The notes beneath the pieces are model-generated. The model was not told the DNA's origin, made no database searches, and worked only from the letters and a program-made list of their open reading frames with translations. A program made the position numbers and the translations under genes. 64,000 nt of DNA from contig JBLDXI010000003.1 in the NCBI GenBank assembly GCA_047495785.1, positions 2,046,001 to 2,110,000 of the forward strand, read 5' to 3'. Positions within the stretch are counted from its first letter, which is position 1; every line of letters starts with the position of its first letter. This DNA comes from Lepidodermella squamata. Its lineage: Eukaryota; Gastrotricha. Positions 1 through 10,091 of the stretch are shown here, in pieces.

Positions 1-1960
1 AATTGGATGTAACACTCCTCAGTTAACTACGAATCGGAAAATTTACCCAAACATATTTCGTACGAGAGCTGGGGGCGAGCCTGTAGCTTACCCTCAGCTC
101 CGCTTCATTCGAGAAGTCGGTAAATGGAACAGATTTGGCATCCTTTCTCTTACTGCAAACGTACTAGACTATACCCTTGCGATTCTAACTGAGAAGGAAG
201 CAATGAAGAACGGTTTTGATGTATCCTTCTTCGATATAGTGCTCGATGTTGATAGCTACACAATCCAGCGCCTCAAGACATCTAATTCTCGAGTAACAAT
301 TTTCCAGGTCACTTTGCCGCCTCTAGTAATCAACTTCCTGTGTCAGACCCACAAATTCGGCATGACTGGGCCTAGATACGTATTCATCCTGCTTTACACC
401 GCCTATCTCGAACCAACAAGCTTGCCGTACAGAATAAGCGATGACTGCACGAGAGACATGGTTTACGAACAGCTTCGATATTCATTCTGGATATCATGGG
501 CTGCAGAGACTGATGAGCCAAATCTTAAAACGACCTTGGGTTATAATCTGGTCGAATTCAATCAGCGATTCGATGCTGCGTTGGGCAACAGAGACCGTCC
601 CGCAGATTACGATCGCAGGCTGTTGTGCCATGACTCCGTCCTTCAAGCTGTTGTAGCGCTTGACAATGCTGAGAAGTTGCTGAGGAAATCCGGGCAAACC
701 ATGATTGACTACAAAGCGAGACCCATGGAGCTGATGAAGATCGTGAACACATCAATGGCACAAGTTGAGTTTTCCGGTCTGCGAATCACAAAGTTCAAAT
801 TCTCGCCACGTGTTGAGTTGGATGATGATGTGTACGTTGTCGTGCAGTGGACATTCGAAACGTTGAGACAGGTTCTTTACACATTTCGCCGCACCCCGAA
901 TGGCGAGGTCTACAACTATTCAAGTTACTCCGATAGAAGACTCCTGATAAAGGCTCAATGGTTCACATCGAATAGCTTACCTCCAAGGGACAACTGGGAT
1001 ATCCTTTCCGTGAAAATATTGACGCCTCCCATCTTCACGTGGGTCATGCTAGCATTGTCAGTCATATCTGGCATTGGCCAAGCCGTAGCTTACGTCTTCT
1101 CCGCTATCCATGACTACGGCAGGTCGACGAATACTATGTACAATGGCGCTGGTCAGACGCCAGTAATATTGCGGATATACCCCGATAAAATTATCGTCTT
1201 TATATCCTGTTTAACATTCAATGTATCTGCAGTTCTTTTCGCCATTGGACACGAAACACTTCACATATGCTTAAGTAAGAGGTTTTTCTTGATAACAGCA
1301 CTGGGCTTGGCTCAAGGAGGCCTTTTCGCGCGTCTGATTTTTCATCGATTCTCAAGATCGAGGCCTGGGTTACAGCCGAATCAAATACTTGTTAGATTAC
1401 CTCGATTCATCCTAATTGGAATAATTCTAATATTGATCCTTTCTTGGAGTTATTTTATCCTATGGAGCCTCATCGACTATCCTCAGATTGTTTTGCGGAG
1501 ATCTGAAAATTACGACCCTATCATTGATTTGCTAACAATTAGCGAATACTCGAGCTGCTCTTCCGAAAGCGATTTGATATGGATTTGCGTCATAGTTGCA
1601 ATTCACGGGTCGGTTTTCGTCGTCGGAGCAGTAACAGTCTACGACTTAAGACGAAGTGTTCATCTGGTAGTGAACCCCGATCTCACTCGCGTGAGATTAG
1701 CCCTGGCAAATACGGTGATTTTATACTTTGCTGGCATTCTGCTTTGCGTTGTCCTGTCGTCCTGGCCTCTTGCTCAGTCGATGTGCATTTCTCTGATTTG
1801 TCTCCTCATTTCAATTGCTACTGGTGGAATAGTATTTTCTTTCCGCTTCGGCCTCATTAATTTAGATACTATGAGGAATTCTACGAGCGGGTGGAGAATG
1901 TCAAGCCAATACAATCGTCGCGAAAGCAATTTTGATTTAGCGGGAATGCCAAACAACTGA
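1..1960 (+). CDS. GABA-B-like class C GPCR, gene 1 (5' end outside window)
   Basis: The reading frame is open from base 2 to the stop at 1958-1960, giving 652 visible residues. Compared with gene 2, about 136 N-terminal residues lie beyond the left edge. The visible part covers most of the Venus-flytrap ligand-binding domain, the linker motif WFTSNSLPPRDNW near 958-996, and seven hydrophobic segments to the C-terminus. The linker corresponds to the W..GG..P.D segment before TM1 in GABA-B receptors, and there is no cysteine-rich domain, which argues against an mGluR-type receptor. The tail is short and has no coiled coil. The first in-frame ATG in the window (203) is internal and is not the start. 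The block at about 320-860 is nearly identical to gene 2. The ligand is unknown; family assignment is firm, function is inferred. Confidence 0.85.
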   Translation, partial: IGCNTPQLTTNRKIYPNIFRTRAGGEPVAYPQLRFIREVGKWNRFGILSLTANVLDYTLAILTEKEAMKNGFDVSFFDIVLDVDSYTIQRLKTSNSRVTIFQVTLPPLVINFLCQTHKFGMTGPRYVFILLYTAYLEPTSLPYRISDDCTRDMVYEQLRYSFWISWAAETDEPNLKTTLGYNLVEFNQRFDAALGNRDRPADYDRRLLCHDSVLQAVVALDNAEKLLRKSGQTMIDYKARPMELMKIVNTSMAQVEFSGLRITKFKFSPRVELDDDVYVVVQWTFETLRQVLYTFRRTPNGEVYNYSSYSDRRLLIKAQWFTSNSLPPRDNWDILSVKILTPPIFTWVMLALSVISGIGQAVAYVFSAIHDYGRSTNTMYNGAGQTPVILRIYPDKIIVFISCLTFNVSAVLFAIGHETLHICLSKRFFLITALGLAQGGLFARLIFHRFSRSRPGLQPNQILVRLPRFILIGIILILILSWSYFILWSLIDYPQIVLRRSENYDPIIDLLTISEYSSCSSESDLIWICVIVAIHGSVFVVGAVTVYDLRRSVHLVVNPDLTRVRLALANTVILYFAGILLCVVLSSWPLAQSMCISLICLLISIATGGIVFSFRFGLINLDTMRNSTSGWRMSSQYNRRESNFDLAGMPNN

Positions 1961-2856
1961 AATCGTGATTTTGTTTACCAAAAGACCATGCAATCAGTAA
2001 AAATTATGAAATCTTAGGCTCCTCTTTAATTGTCGGACTCTTTTCTTAAAATTAGGAATTTTCAGAGAACATAAGTTAAACTTGCTCCGAAACTTCAAAT
2101 ATTTTTTGATAATTCTTAATTCGATAGGTCTAGAGTACAGTACGTCTGCAATTCTCGTGATAATCAAAGCAAAAAAGTGGCAATGAAGTCGCCATTATTT
2201 TTCAGGAAAATGCTAGTTTGCGTCAAGTTCTGGCAATAGCTGGATTCATGGCAAAAATCATTCTTGGTAACTTGATCTAAGAGAGACCATTTAAAAATTG
2301 CCCCCGATGTTTGACAAGCTGAAACTTGAGAATTCATCGAGTTGGCACAGATCATTGAAAATGAATCTGAAAGTATGGGGTATTCTTCAGCTCGTGTCAT
2401 CTTTCAACTGGAGCATTTTTCATCGCGGTTTCGCTCTTTTGATCACATGCTTTGCAAAGAGCTAAGAATAGGGCGTCACTTTTGAATCACGCTAAACCAC
2501 AATCTGAACTAATTTCAGTAAAACACGCTAATTCCGCAAGCTTCTAGTATTTCCAGCCTTTCGCCCTCTGGAAATATCTTAACCGGTGCTCATTGGCTTC
2601 ATGAGACAGTGATGCTTGAGAAATGCGAATAAGACCTTTAGAGCTATGTCCACTGGGGTCGCGTTATACGGAGCCATTTCTTTGACCCCACAGCATAGAG
2701 CACAGAGCTAAGTCCAGACAAAAAATGAATGCTCACCTACAATAAAACCCAAGCAAGTTTTATTTGATCAAGCTCGGGGGAGTATTGCATTTCATCTGAT
2801 CTCATCCCATCGCGTCACTGAAGTGTCAACTTCCACATCGCTATTCGCCGGGATTA
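1961..2856. other. intergenic, no gene seen
   Basis: This spacer lies between the 3' end of GPCR gene 1 and the 3' end of the PAN-domain gene, which converge on it. A 78-codon minus-strand frame at 2164-2400 has no recognisable domain and I do not accept it. No convincing repeat was seen. Confidence 0.5.
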
Positions 2857-3302
2857 TCACCAGTCTTCATCGGTGGAAGGTGCAGCTGGAGGTCTATTAG
2901 GAACCTTGATAAAGTGATATCCATTGTTGTCTAGCTTCTTGATATTGGCACAAGATGACAGTAGGTAGCACCTCGATTGATATGTTGACAGCCACGAATG
3001 GATGAATGTGATGGCTTTACAGTTGGGATTCGCATCGCAGAGTTTCTGGCATCTCTCTGTACTCATCCAGTTCTGATCAGTGTAGAAAATTCGCTGGATC
3101 TGGTTCCCCACACTTTCGTACCTCCAGTCTGTTCCCCGAACTGCTCGACATTCGCCTGGAATAACCTGGTCGTAGTCTGTGCAGAGTCAAGAATAAAGAA
3201 ATAACTTTAATGTCGAATTACTTTCTGGTGAAAAAACCTACCCGCCACGCAAAAGCCAGCGAAAACCACCAGGGCAAAGATGCTTACAAGCTTGATAGAC
3301 AT
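2857..3302 (-). CDS. small secreted PAN/Apple-domain protein
   Basis: Two exons: 3302-3242 and 3176-2857, with a 65-nt GT-AG intron, giving 126 residues. Exon 1 encodes a clear signal peptide (about 20 residues, hydrophobic core VSIFALVVFAGF). Exon 2 encodes one PAN/Apple-like module with the spacing C-x3-C-(NPNCKAITF)-...-C-x5-C, including the typical 'C..L C..NP.CKA..F' core and a late cysteine pair, then a short proline-rich, acidic tail ending in EDW. PAN modules bind proteins or carbohydrates and are common in secreted invertebrate proteins. The splice restores one frame across the signal peptide and domain, which supports the model. The role is unknown. Confidence 0.75.
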
Positions 3303-4205
3303 GGCTCGAGTTTAATGAAAGTGAATGTCGGAAATGAAGAGAGAGGTGTTAAATTTGGTTCGAAAAATATGCAATTAGCGCGAAAATTTATAGGCATTTT
3401 TGCACGAAAATAGCAACGAAAATTGTCAAAGCTAACAAACACCTACGACGGCAAAAAAACCAGGCAGCTGAAACAATGCGGCATAAGCTATCCGCTCGCC
3501 CTTAATTCGATAGGCTTTGTTAAATAGCCAAAAGGAAATTTTTTGGCAAACTTAGTTACTATAATATTCTATTCTAAAAGTTGATAAGAGCTGACGGAGG
3601 TGAAGTGAAGCTGAGAACCTTGCAGCAGCTGGAACTACAAACGGAGAGGTTCTCTATAGGCTATTACGGCAGCGTTGTTTTAACGATGCGATCACCAACC
3701 ATTATTTTAACTATGTTTTAATCTATTTTTAGAATCATTGCGCAGATATTCATATATTCATATTTCAAATATGTTAACCTTTAACCTGACAGACGTTTGG
3801 ACAAACCAACATAGCAAAACCGAAAATTGATGTGAAACCGATCAAAACCATTCTGGATGGCTCAATGCTTTTCATGAAACAAATCGACAAGCTTCGAAAT
3901 ATGGCGAAGGGTGGTGACCTTTGGCACTGCGCCAAGCTGGTAAGATCAAACGCAATTCCCCGATAGGTATTACACCGTTGTAACGAGCAGTCATAACGGG
4001 ATACTTATATAATCATAGATCATAGGATAAGCTTTCGAATTCAAACCAAACTCCATCCTATCCCCGCCCATGATCAAAATCCAAGTTGTGTAAGATGGCT
4101 TTCATCGCCCAGACTCGACTGGTTCTCAATTTACTCAACCCTGGTTTATTCCGAACTCGATAGTGAGAAGGACCACTTGCAGCTAAGCAAGTCAATTCAT
4201 TCGAA
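3303..4205. other. intergenic, no gene seen
   Basis: Upstream region of the minus-strand PAN gene. There is a TATA-like ACTTATATAATC near 4003-4014 on the plus strand. It is followed by a 22-codon frame from 4095 that closes quickly. I see no supported gene. Confidence 0.4.
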
Positions 4206-4670
4206 ATGGCTAGAATTCTACTGGAAGAATTTGATGCTTTTAAGTTTCAAACAGAAGTTACGCGAAGTGAATACCTTCGTAGAGTTGTCATATTCGCAAA
4301 TCAAAATCGTAATCTTGATATGCTGCAATCTTGGGTAGCCAAAGGTGCTTGTTTCGTTTTACGAAATGACGAAACTACCACAAAAACTCAAACAACTTCA
4401 AAGTTCAGTGTTTTTATCACACGCGTTGATCCCGTGGGCACGTGTGACCTTTGTCCTGCAAAACAGGAGTATAATGACTTAAGAAATATGAATTTTAAGA
4501 AATATACAGGCCGAATTAATGCGACAAACAGTGAAAACAGTGAAATGGAAACAAATGGCGTAAGGCCTAATCCATTTGATGTGCGAGAGAAACTGGCGTT
4601 CAGCTTTTTTCTAGCGATGAAGCACGCGATTGATATGCATATATATTATAGTATATATACAGGTAGTTAG
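4206..4670 (+). CDS. uncharacterised 154-residue ORF (doubtful)
   Basis: An ATG-to-stop frame of 154 codons, with no domain I recognise. It has no signal peptide or membrane segment, and there is a single CxxC (CDLC) near residue 80. A TATA-like element lies about 195 bp upstream. The base composition is AT-rich and the protein looks low-information near its end. It could be a real orphan gene, an exon of a longer gene, or chance. I list it only because it is the longest frame in a 1.8-kb gap. Confidence 0.15.
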   Translation: MARILLEEFDAFKFQTEVTRSEYLRRVVIFANQNRNLDMLQSWVAKGACFVLRNDETTTKTQTTSKFSVFITRVDPVGTCDLCPAKQEYNDLRNMNFKKYTGRINATNSENSEMETNGVRPNPFDVREKLAFSFFLAMKHAIDMHIYYSIYTGS

Positions 4671-5089
4671 TTTTACGTCATTTACTTCTATTTCCGGCGC
4701 AATCTTGTGGCGCCCAAGTCGAGATATACCTTGATACTGAGGTCTGCGGTACCTGAAAGTCGGTACTAATTATGTTAATGAGATCAAGGAACACCGTCAT
4801 CAATTCATCTACGTGTTTTGAGAGCTATTTGATGATTAGCGAGCGTCATTCAATTATCCACACCGGCTTGAATTTCGTTTAATCAAACCGTCCTGCAGCG
4901 TCGTCTTCGGATGTCTGGTATTTATCCTTTTAGTTTTTCGAGTACAATTTCAAAGATTGTAGTGTTCTCGTCAACTCCTAATGACGAAACCTCAATATTG
5001 ACAGATAATTAGCTGGAGTCTGGAGTGGCATTCTACATAAAGTATGCGATTGCTTATAGATTCCTCTAGCTGAGCAAGATAAATTTTGC
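4671..5089. other. upstream region of GPCR gene 2
   Basis: No gene seen. The start of gene 2 is preceded by an A-rich context (GATAAATTTTGC then ATG). No clear TATA box could be fixed. Confidence 0.4.
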
Positions 5090-7438
5090 ATGGATATTCA
5101 GATCGTCCTCGTCCTTATACTAACGTCAGCCTTTATTCCGCTGAGCGATGAAAAGAAGTCTAATGCCCTCTCAATGCTCGTTTTCATACCAATATCTGGA
5201 GATGAACCGAGGATTGGCGAAGCCTGCAAATTGGCCTCACAGCTCGCGATCGACGAAGTGAACAGTAGAGTCGATATCCTACCTGATTATGACATCGACC
5301 CTCTCTATCGCGACGAAGGTCCAGGCGGCTCTCTATCAGCTAGTGTAACGGTCCAGTTTCACCGAGGTTTGGAAAATGAGTCCTATTTCCAAAATACGTC
5401 CTTGCTTAAAAGCCCAGTGATGATAGGACCATTCTATTCTGGAGGCTGCAAGGCTACTTCTCCTATTGTATCGCATCTCTTCATGTCTCACATTGCAATA
5501 GGATGTAACACTCCGCAACTTACAGCGAACAGAGTCATCTATCCTAATATATTCAGGACCCGGGCCGGCGGAGAACCCGTTGTCTTCCCTCAGCTTCACT
5601 TCATTCGAGATGTGGGAAAGTGGAACAGATTTGGCATCCTTTCCCTGACGGCAAACGTTTTGGACTATACACTAGCAATACTCATGGAAAAAGAGGCCCA
5701 GAAAAATGGCTTCAATCTTTCTTTCTTCGACATAGTAATCGACGTCGACAGCCTAGTGGTGCAGGGACTAAAAGATTCTGGAACTCGTGTTACTGTTTTC
5801 CAAGCATCTATGCCACCTCTAGTAATCAAATTCCTGTGTCAGACCCACAAATTCGGCATGACTGGGCCCAGATATGTGTTCATTCTACTCTACACCGCTT
5901 ATCTCGAACCAACAAGCTTGCCGTACAGAATAAGCGATGACTGCACGAGAGACATGGTTTACGAACAGCTTCGATATTCATTCTGGATATCATGGGCTGC
6001 AGAGACCGATGAGCCGAATCTGAAAACGACCTTGGATTATAATCTGGTTGAATTCAATCAGCGATTCGATGCTGCGTTGGGCAACAGAGACCGCCCAGCA
6101 GATTACGATCGCAGGCTGTTGTGTCATGACTCCGTCCTTCAAGCTGTTGTAGCTCTTGACAACGCTGAGAAGTTGTTGAGGAAATCAGGACAAACCATGA
6201 TGGACTACAAAACGAGACCTATAGAGCTCATGAAGATCGTGAATACGTCAATGGCACAGGTTGAGTTTTCGGGTCTGCGAATCTCCAAGTTCAAATTTTC
6301 TCCACGCGTTGAGTTGGATGATGATGTGTACGTAGTCGTGCAGTGGACATTTGATACCTTGCGGCAGGTACTCAGCACTTACCGACGAACTGCAAATTCT
6401 CCTGTCTACAACTACTCAAGCTATTCTGATCGGAGACCTTTAAATGCGCCGCGTTGGTTCACTTCAAACAGATCGCCACCGAAGGATAACTGGAAGGTAT
6501 CGAGAGAAAACATCACTATAAATCGAATTTTCACTTGGCTGATTGTTGCTCTAAGTTTGATATCAAGCACTGTCCAGGTCTTTGCGTATGCTTTCGCAAC
6601 TATTCATGACTATAATCGTATCATGGCCGCCAATGGCGTGAATAAGCGTAGACTTCTCAGAATTCCTCTTGATAAGCTGTTTACTCTAATCGCTTGCATT
6701 TTTTTAAACATGTCTGCTGGACTTTTTGCTGGCGGTGATGAATCCTCGGAAAATTGTTCCGCGAAACGTTTCTTTCTTATAACGGCATTCGGAATCATTC
6801 AAAGTTCGTTATTTGGCCGCTTGCTTCTCCATCGCCGTTCGATGTCAAGAATAGGGGCGAAACCTGTTGATGATCTTCGAAGACAGAATAATTTGTTGAG
6901 CCGAGTCCTTATCTCATCATTAATGTTGTCGTGGACCTATTTCCTAATTTGGCTCCTCGCCAAACCGGTAGAATATTTGATAAGGACATCGGAAACGTAT
7001 GATCCAATGGCTGATGTGCTTACAATAAGCGAGCACAGTTACTGCTCATCACCCAGTGATTTAATACTTCTAGGCTTCATTTGCGTAATTCACGGCATTT
7101 TATTCATTTTCGGCGCTTTCAACATCTACGAACTGGGTAGGATACCGCACCTGGCCAGTAATCCGGAGATCAATAGAGTAAGGTTAGCTCTAGCTAACAC
7201 CACAATCTTATACTTTGCCTGTGTTATGATTTGCGTTGTACTCGGCGCTTGGCCTATAGCTCAATCAATTTGCATATCAGTCATTTGTCTGCTGATTTCC
7301 GCAGCAACTAGTGCGATAATTTTCTCTTTGCGATTATCGAATAGCATCCCAGCTGTATTTAGGTTACAACGGCAAGTTGGTCGCATTATTGGCAATATTG
7401 ATTTTACTATTGTGAACAAAGCAATAAGGCGATTTTAA
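5090..7438 (+). CDS. GABA-B-like class C GPCR, gene 2
   Basis: Single exon, 782 residues. A signal peptide of about 20 residues precedes the Venus-flytrap domain, which opens with the array signature (S-M-L-V-F-I-P-I-S-GDEPRIGEAC), then RDEGPGG, the IGPFYSGGC loop and FRTRAGGE. Around residue 456 the linker WFTSNRSPPKDNW leads into TM1 (about 482-505), and six more hydrophobic segments follow. This is the GABA-B layout, with no cysteine-rich domain. The tail after TM7 is about 35 residues, with no coiled coil or obvious ER-retention motif. It is a tandem, same-strand partner of gene 1 and converges with gene 3 (199-bp gap). Extracellular residues about 245-420 are near-identical to gene 1, while flanking parts are diverged. 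A plasma-membrane receptor is inferred; the ligand is unknown. Confidence 0.88.
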   Translation: MDIQIVLVLILTSAFIPLSDEKKSNALSMLVFIPISGDEPRIGEACKLASQLAIDEVNSRVDILPDYDIDPLYRDEGPGGSLSASVTVQFHRGLENESYFQNTSLLKSPVMIGPFYSGGCKATSPIVSHLFMSHIAIGCNTPQLTANRVIYPNIFRTRAGGEPVVFPQLHFIRDVGKWNRFGILSLTANVLDYTLAILMEKEAQKNGFNLSFFDIVIDVDSLVVQGLKDSGTRVTVFQASMPPLVIKFLCQTHKFGMTGPRYVFILLYTAYLEPTSLPYRISDDCTRDMVYEQLRYSFWISWAAETDEPNLKTTLDYNLVEFNQRFDAALGNRDRPADYDRRLLCHDSVLQAVVALDNAEKLLRKSGQTMMDYKTRPIELMKIVNTSMAQVEFSGLRISKFKFSPRVELDDDVYVVVQWTFDTLRQVLSTYRRTANSPVYNYSSYSDRRPLNAPRWFTSNRSPPKDNWKVSRENITINRIFTWLIVALSLISSTVQVFAYAFATIHDYNRIMAANGVNKRRLLRIPLDKLFTLIACIFLNMSAGLFAGGDESSENCSAKRFFLITAFGIIQSSLFGRLLLHRRSMSRIGAKPVDDLRRQNNLLSRVLISSLMLSWTYFLIWLLAKPVEYLIRTSETYDPMADVLTISEHSYCSSPSDLILLGFICVIHGILFIFGAFNIYELGRIPHLASNPEINRVRLALANTTILYFACVMICVVLGAWPIAQSICISVICLLISAATSAIIFSLRLSNSIPAVFRLQRQVGRIIGNIDFTIVNKAIRRF

Positions 7439-7637
7439 GCTGCTGAAATTAATCCTGATCGCGTTTCTAATTTGTGAACTCTGAATTAAAGGAGATTATT
7501 TATGAATCAGGCAGCTTTCAGTTCTAATTGATCCTCGGTCATAGTTGAATCTTTACTTTACTTCATTATTATTACTTCTCCGCCAAAGTTTTCATTAGTC
7601 TAAGCAATTCGTCCGTATGTCCGAAATGTTCCATATC

Positions 7638-10091
7638 TTAGATTGGTGCTTGCGATTTGTGAGGCAGAAAGGAGCCGTGGCGGTCAATCGGTGCAACTAC
7701 GGACGGACGTCTGAGATCAACAGCTGTAATCGTCGATGAATCCGCCGAAATCGATGACTCTCCACGACAGAAAAGACTGATCTGAATAACACCAGTGATC
7801 AAAATTAAGGTAGAAGAAATCGCAATAAGTTGGGAAATAGGGTTCGTAAGTATAGCAACCACGAAAATGCAAGTCAGAAACAGCATCGAGGTGTTGAAAT
7901 GTGCTAAGCTAACTGAAACTTGAAAAGAAGTTTTTTCCACACTTTTGAGTGATATGAGGACGATAAGCTCAGTAAAGATAATGAATCCATTGATACCAAC
8001 CGCAATCGAAATGAAAATGCTTTCGAACTCGGAATTGCAGGAAAAACTGTTGTAACTGTAAAACACATCAGAGGCTTCATCGTAAAACGAAATGGTGTGA
8101 TCCCACGAGAGATTTCTCTGGTGATACGGCTGAGAAATCGCAAGCCAGATAATCAGGAAAACAATTGCCAGACTGAAAGATGCTATTGATGAAGTGATAA
8201 GGATTGATTTAGGACTTCTTGCCGTCGTTGCAGCGCGAGACTGAGTTCTTGAATGATGAGAGTTTGCTCTTTTCCTCTGACCCGCATTCGATAGAGTTCG
8301 TCGTCTTTTGTTGTAAACAGACATAGGTTTCATCGTTAGATCATGTCTTGTTCTGCTGAATCTTTGTTTTGATAGAGCTATCAGATTCATTATGAATGGC
8401 CCTTGAAGCAAGGAGAAGCCCAAAATGATAAATATCCTCTGGCACATGCAAATTGCAGCATTACCCGAATTAACGATAGGATACGCGTAGATAACACTTG
8501 AAATGTTGAGAAGGATGGTTCCCGCCATTAGAATGCCACCACAAACACAATACATGAATCTTTCCTCATGTTCCAATGGGTCACTTTTCAAAAGGTTTCG
8601 CCATGTTCCTGCCACGCTGATAACTGTGATGAACGATGCTATTCCGAAAACCGACCAGAAGAAGCCAACAGGAATTGAGACGGACGCTACCTCAATTACA
8701 CGTGAATCCAACGGAGGCTTTTTGTCGCGGGTAAACCATAGCGGTTCATCGTTTTTTCGAGAAAAGTAGCTTGAAAAAGAGTAAGCCGAGTAGTTACCTC
8801 CCTTCAGGTTGTAAGAGTAAAGGGTCTTTCTACCTGTTGCTTGAGTCCATTGAATAGCAACTTGAAGGTCATCATCAAGCTCTAGTCTTTTCGAATATTT
8901 GAACCTGCCAACTCTCAGGCCAATGAAGTCACTTTCAGCGATAGAGTTGTTCACGACCTTCATTACGTCACCGGGTTTTGATTGATAGTCACTGAGAGTA
9001 AGGTTAAGGGACTTCAACTGTTTCTCAGCCCGATCAAGAGCTAACACAGCTTCAAGGACCGTATCATGACAAGGAGCTCTTCTATCGAAATCTGCGGGAA
9101 TTACATTACCAGACCCCTTCATGAATTCAGCATCGAACTCAGGCAGGTTATAGCCCAAAGACGTTATCGAAGCTACGTCTTCATTCGTTGCAGACATTGC
9201 GATCCAAAAAGATATCTTCAGTTGTTCGTAGACCATCTCCCGGGTACATCCAGGTAGAACGATAGAGCCAAGCCCAGATGGCTCGAAATACGACCCATAA
9301 TACAGAATGAAGCTGTATCTACCCCCAGTAATTCCGTATTTGTAAGTTAGACATAGAAATTTCAGAATTAGCTGGAGCATTGAGATATCGAGAGCGACTA
9401 CTCGGACGTCGGTTTGTTTCATAGCGATAATCACTGCATCTGTGACATCTGCTACAACGTCGAAGTAAACAACGTGGAAACCGTTGTTTTGAGCTTCATT
9501 GACTAAAGTCGTAGCCATTGTTGTATCGAAAACGTTGTTTGCATTGGTGAGAATGCCAAATTTGTTCCATTTACCGACTTCTCGCATGAAAAGGAGTTGC
9601 GGATAGGAGATGAGCTCTGCTGAAACTCGGGTGCGGTACAAATTGGGGTAACGCTTTCGATTTGCAGTTAGCAGTGGAGTTCCACATCCTATAGTAAGTT
9701 CAATCATGTTGAGATGGTGAACAAAACCACCCAAAGCCACGCATCCACCTGAAGAATAGGGTCCAATCATTATAGGAGACATCACGGAGTCAGTGCTCTT
9801 CTTCGCCTCGAAGGAATTGCGAAAATCAGTCGTTTTCTTTATTGCTTGGCTACTCTGAGGTCCTTCATCTTGAATGATCATTTTGACGCGGTAGTCTGGC
9901 AGGATTTCCGTTCGAGAGTTGATTTTATCTATAACCATCTGACAGGCGAGTCGGCAGCCGGTACCATTTCTCGGCTCGTCACCTGTTATTGGAAGTAGTA
10001 CAAGCATCGATATCTCTTTTAGCTTCGTCTCTTCAGCTGAAGCGAGCAATACGACAAGCGAGAATATTAAGTGCAAGGTTTGGATTGTCAT
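7638..10091 (-). CDS. GABA-B-like class C GPCR, gene 3
   Basis: Single exon. I place the start at 10091, giving 817 residues, because the Met there begins a good signal peptide (MTIQTLHLIFSLVVLLASA). The open frame extends 31 codons further, to 10184, but that extension is basic and not signal-like. The domain order is signal peptide, Venus-flytrap domain (GDEPRNGTGC, IQDEGPQ, IGPYSSGGC, CTREMVYEQLKISFW), linker WFTRDKKPPLDSR, then 7TM. Oddities: the loop between TM3 and TM4 is about 60 residues and strongly basic (KRRRT, RKR, S/R runs), and the C-tail (about 40 residues) is longer than in its neighbours. It converges with gene 2. The function is inferred as a membrane receptor of unknown ligand. 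Confidence 0.87.
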   Translation of the reverse strand: MTIQTLHLIFSLVVLLASAEETKLKEISMLVLLPITGDEPRNGTGCRLACQMVIDKINSRTEILPDYRVKMIIQDEGPQSSQAIKKTTDFRNSFEAKKSTDSVMSPIMIGPYSSGGCVALGGFVHHLNMIELTIGCGTPLLTANRKRYPNLYRTRVSAELISYPQLLFMREVGKWNKFGILTNANNVFDTTMATTLVNEAQNNGFHVVYFDVVADVTDAVIIAMKQTDVRVVALDISMLQLILKFLCLTYKYGITGGRYSFILYYGSYFEPSGLGSIVLPGCTREMVYEQLKISFWIAMSATNEDVASITSLGYNLPEFDAEFMKGSGNVIPADFDRRAPCHDTVLEAVLALDRAEKQLKSLNLTLSDYQSKPGDVMKVVNNSIAESDFIGLRVGRFKYSKRLELDDDLQVAIQWTQATGRKTLYSYNLKGGNYSAYSFSSYFSRKNDEPLWFTRDKKPPLDSRVIEVASVSIPVGFFWSVFGIASFITVISVAGTWRNLLKSDPLEHEERFMYCVCGGILMAGTILLNISSVIYAYPIVNSGNAAICMCQRIFIILGFSLLQGPFIMNLIALSKQRFSRTRHDLTMKPMSVYNKRRRTLSNAGQRKRANSHHSRTQSRAATTARSPKSILITSSIASFSLAIVFLIIWLAISQPYHQRNLSWDHTISFYDEASDVFYSYNSFSCNSEFESIFISIAVGINGFIIFTELIVLISLKSVEKTSFQVSVSLAHFNTSMLFLTCIFVVAILTNPISQLIAISSTLILITGVIQISLFCRGESSISADSSTITAVDLRRPSVVAPIDRHGSFLPHKSQAPI

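Noticed and set aside
203-1960. ATG at 203 as the start of gene 1
   Set aside because: The frame is open to the window edge and matches the middle of gene 2, so the gene is 5'-truncated by the window.
2164-2400. 78-codon minus-strand frame
   Set aside because: No signal peptide or domain, and it lies in the spacer 3' of gene 1.
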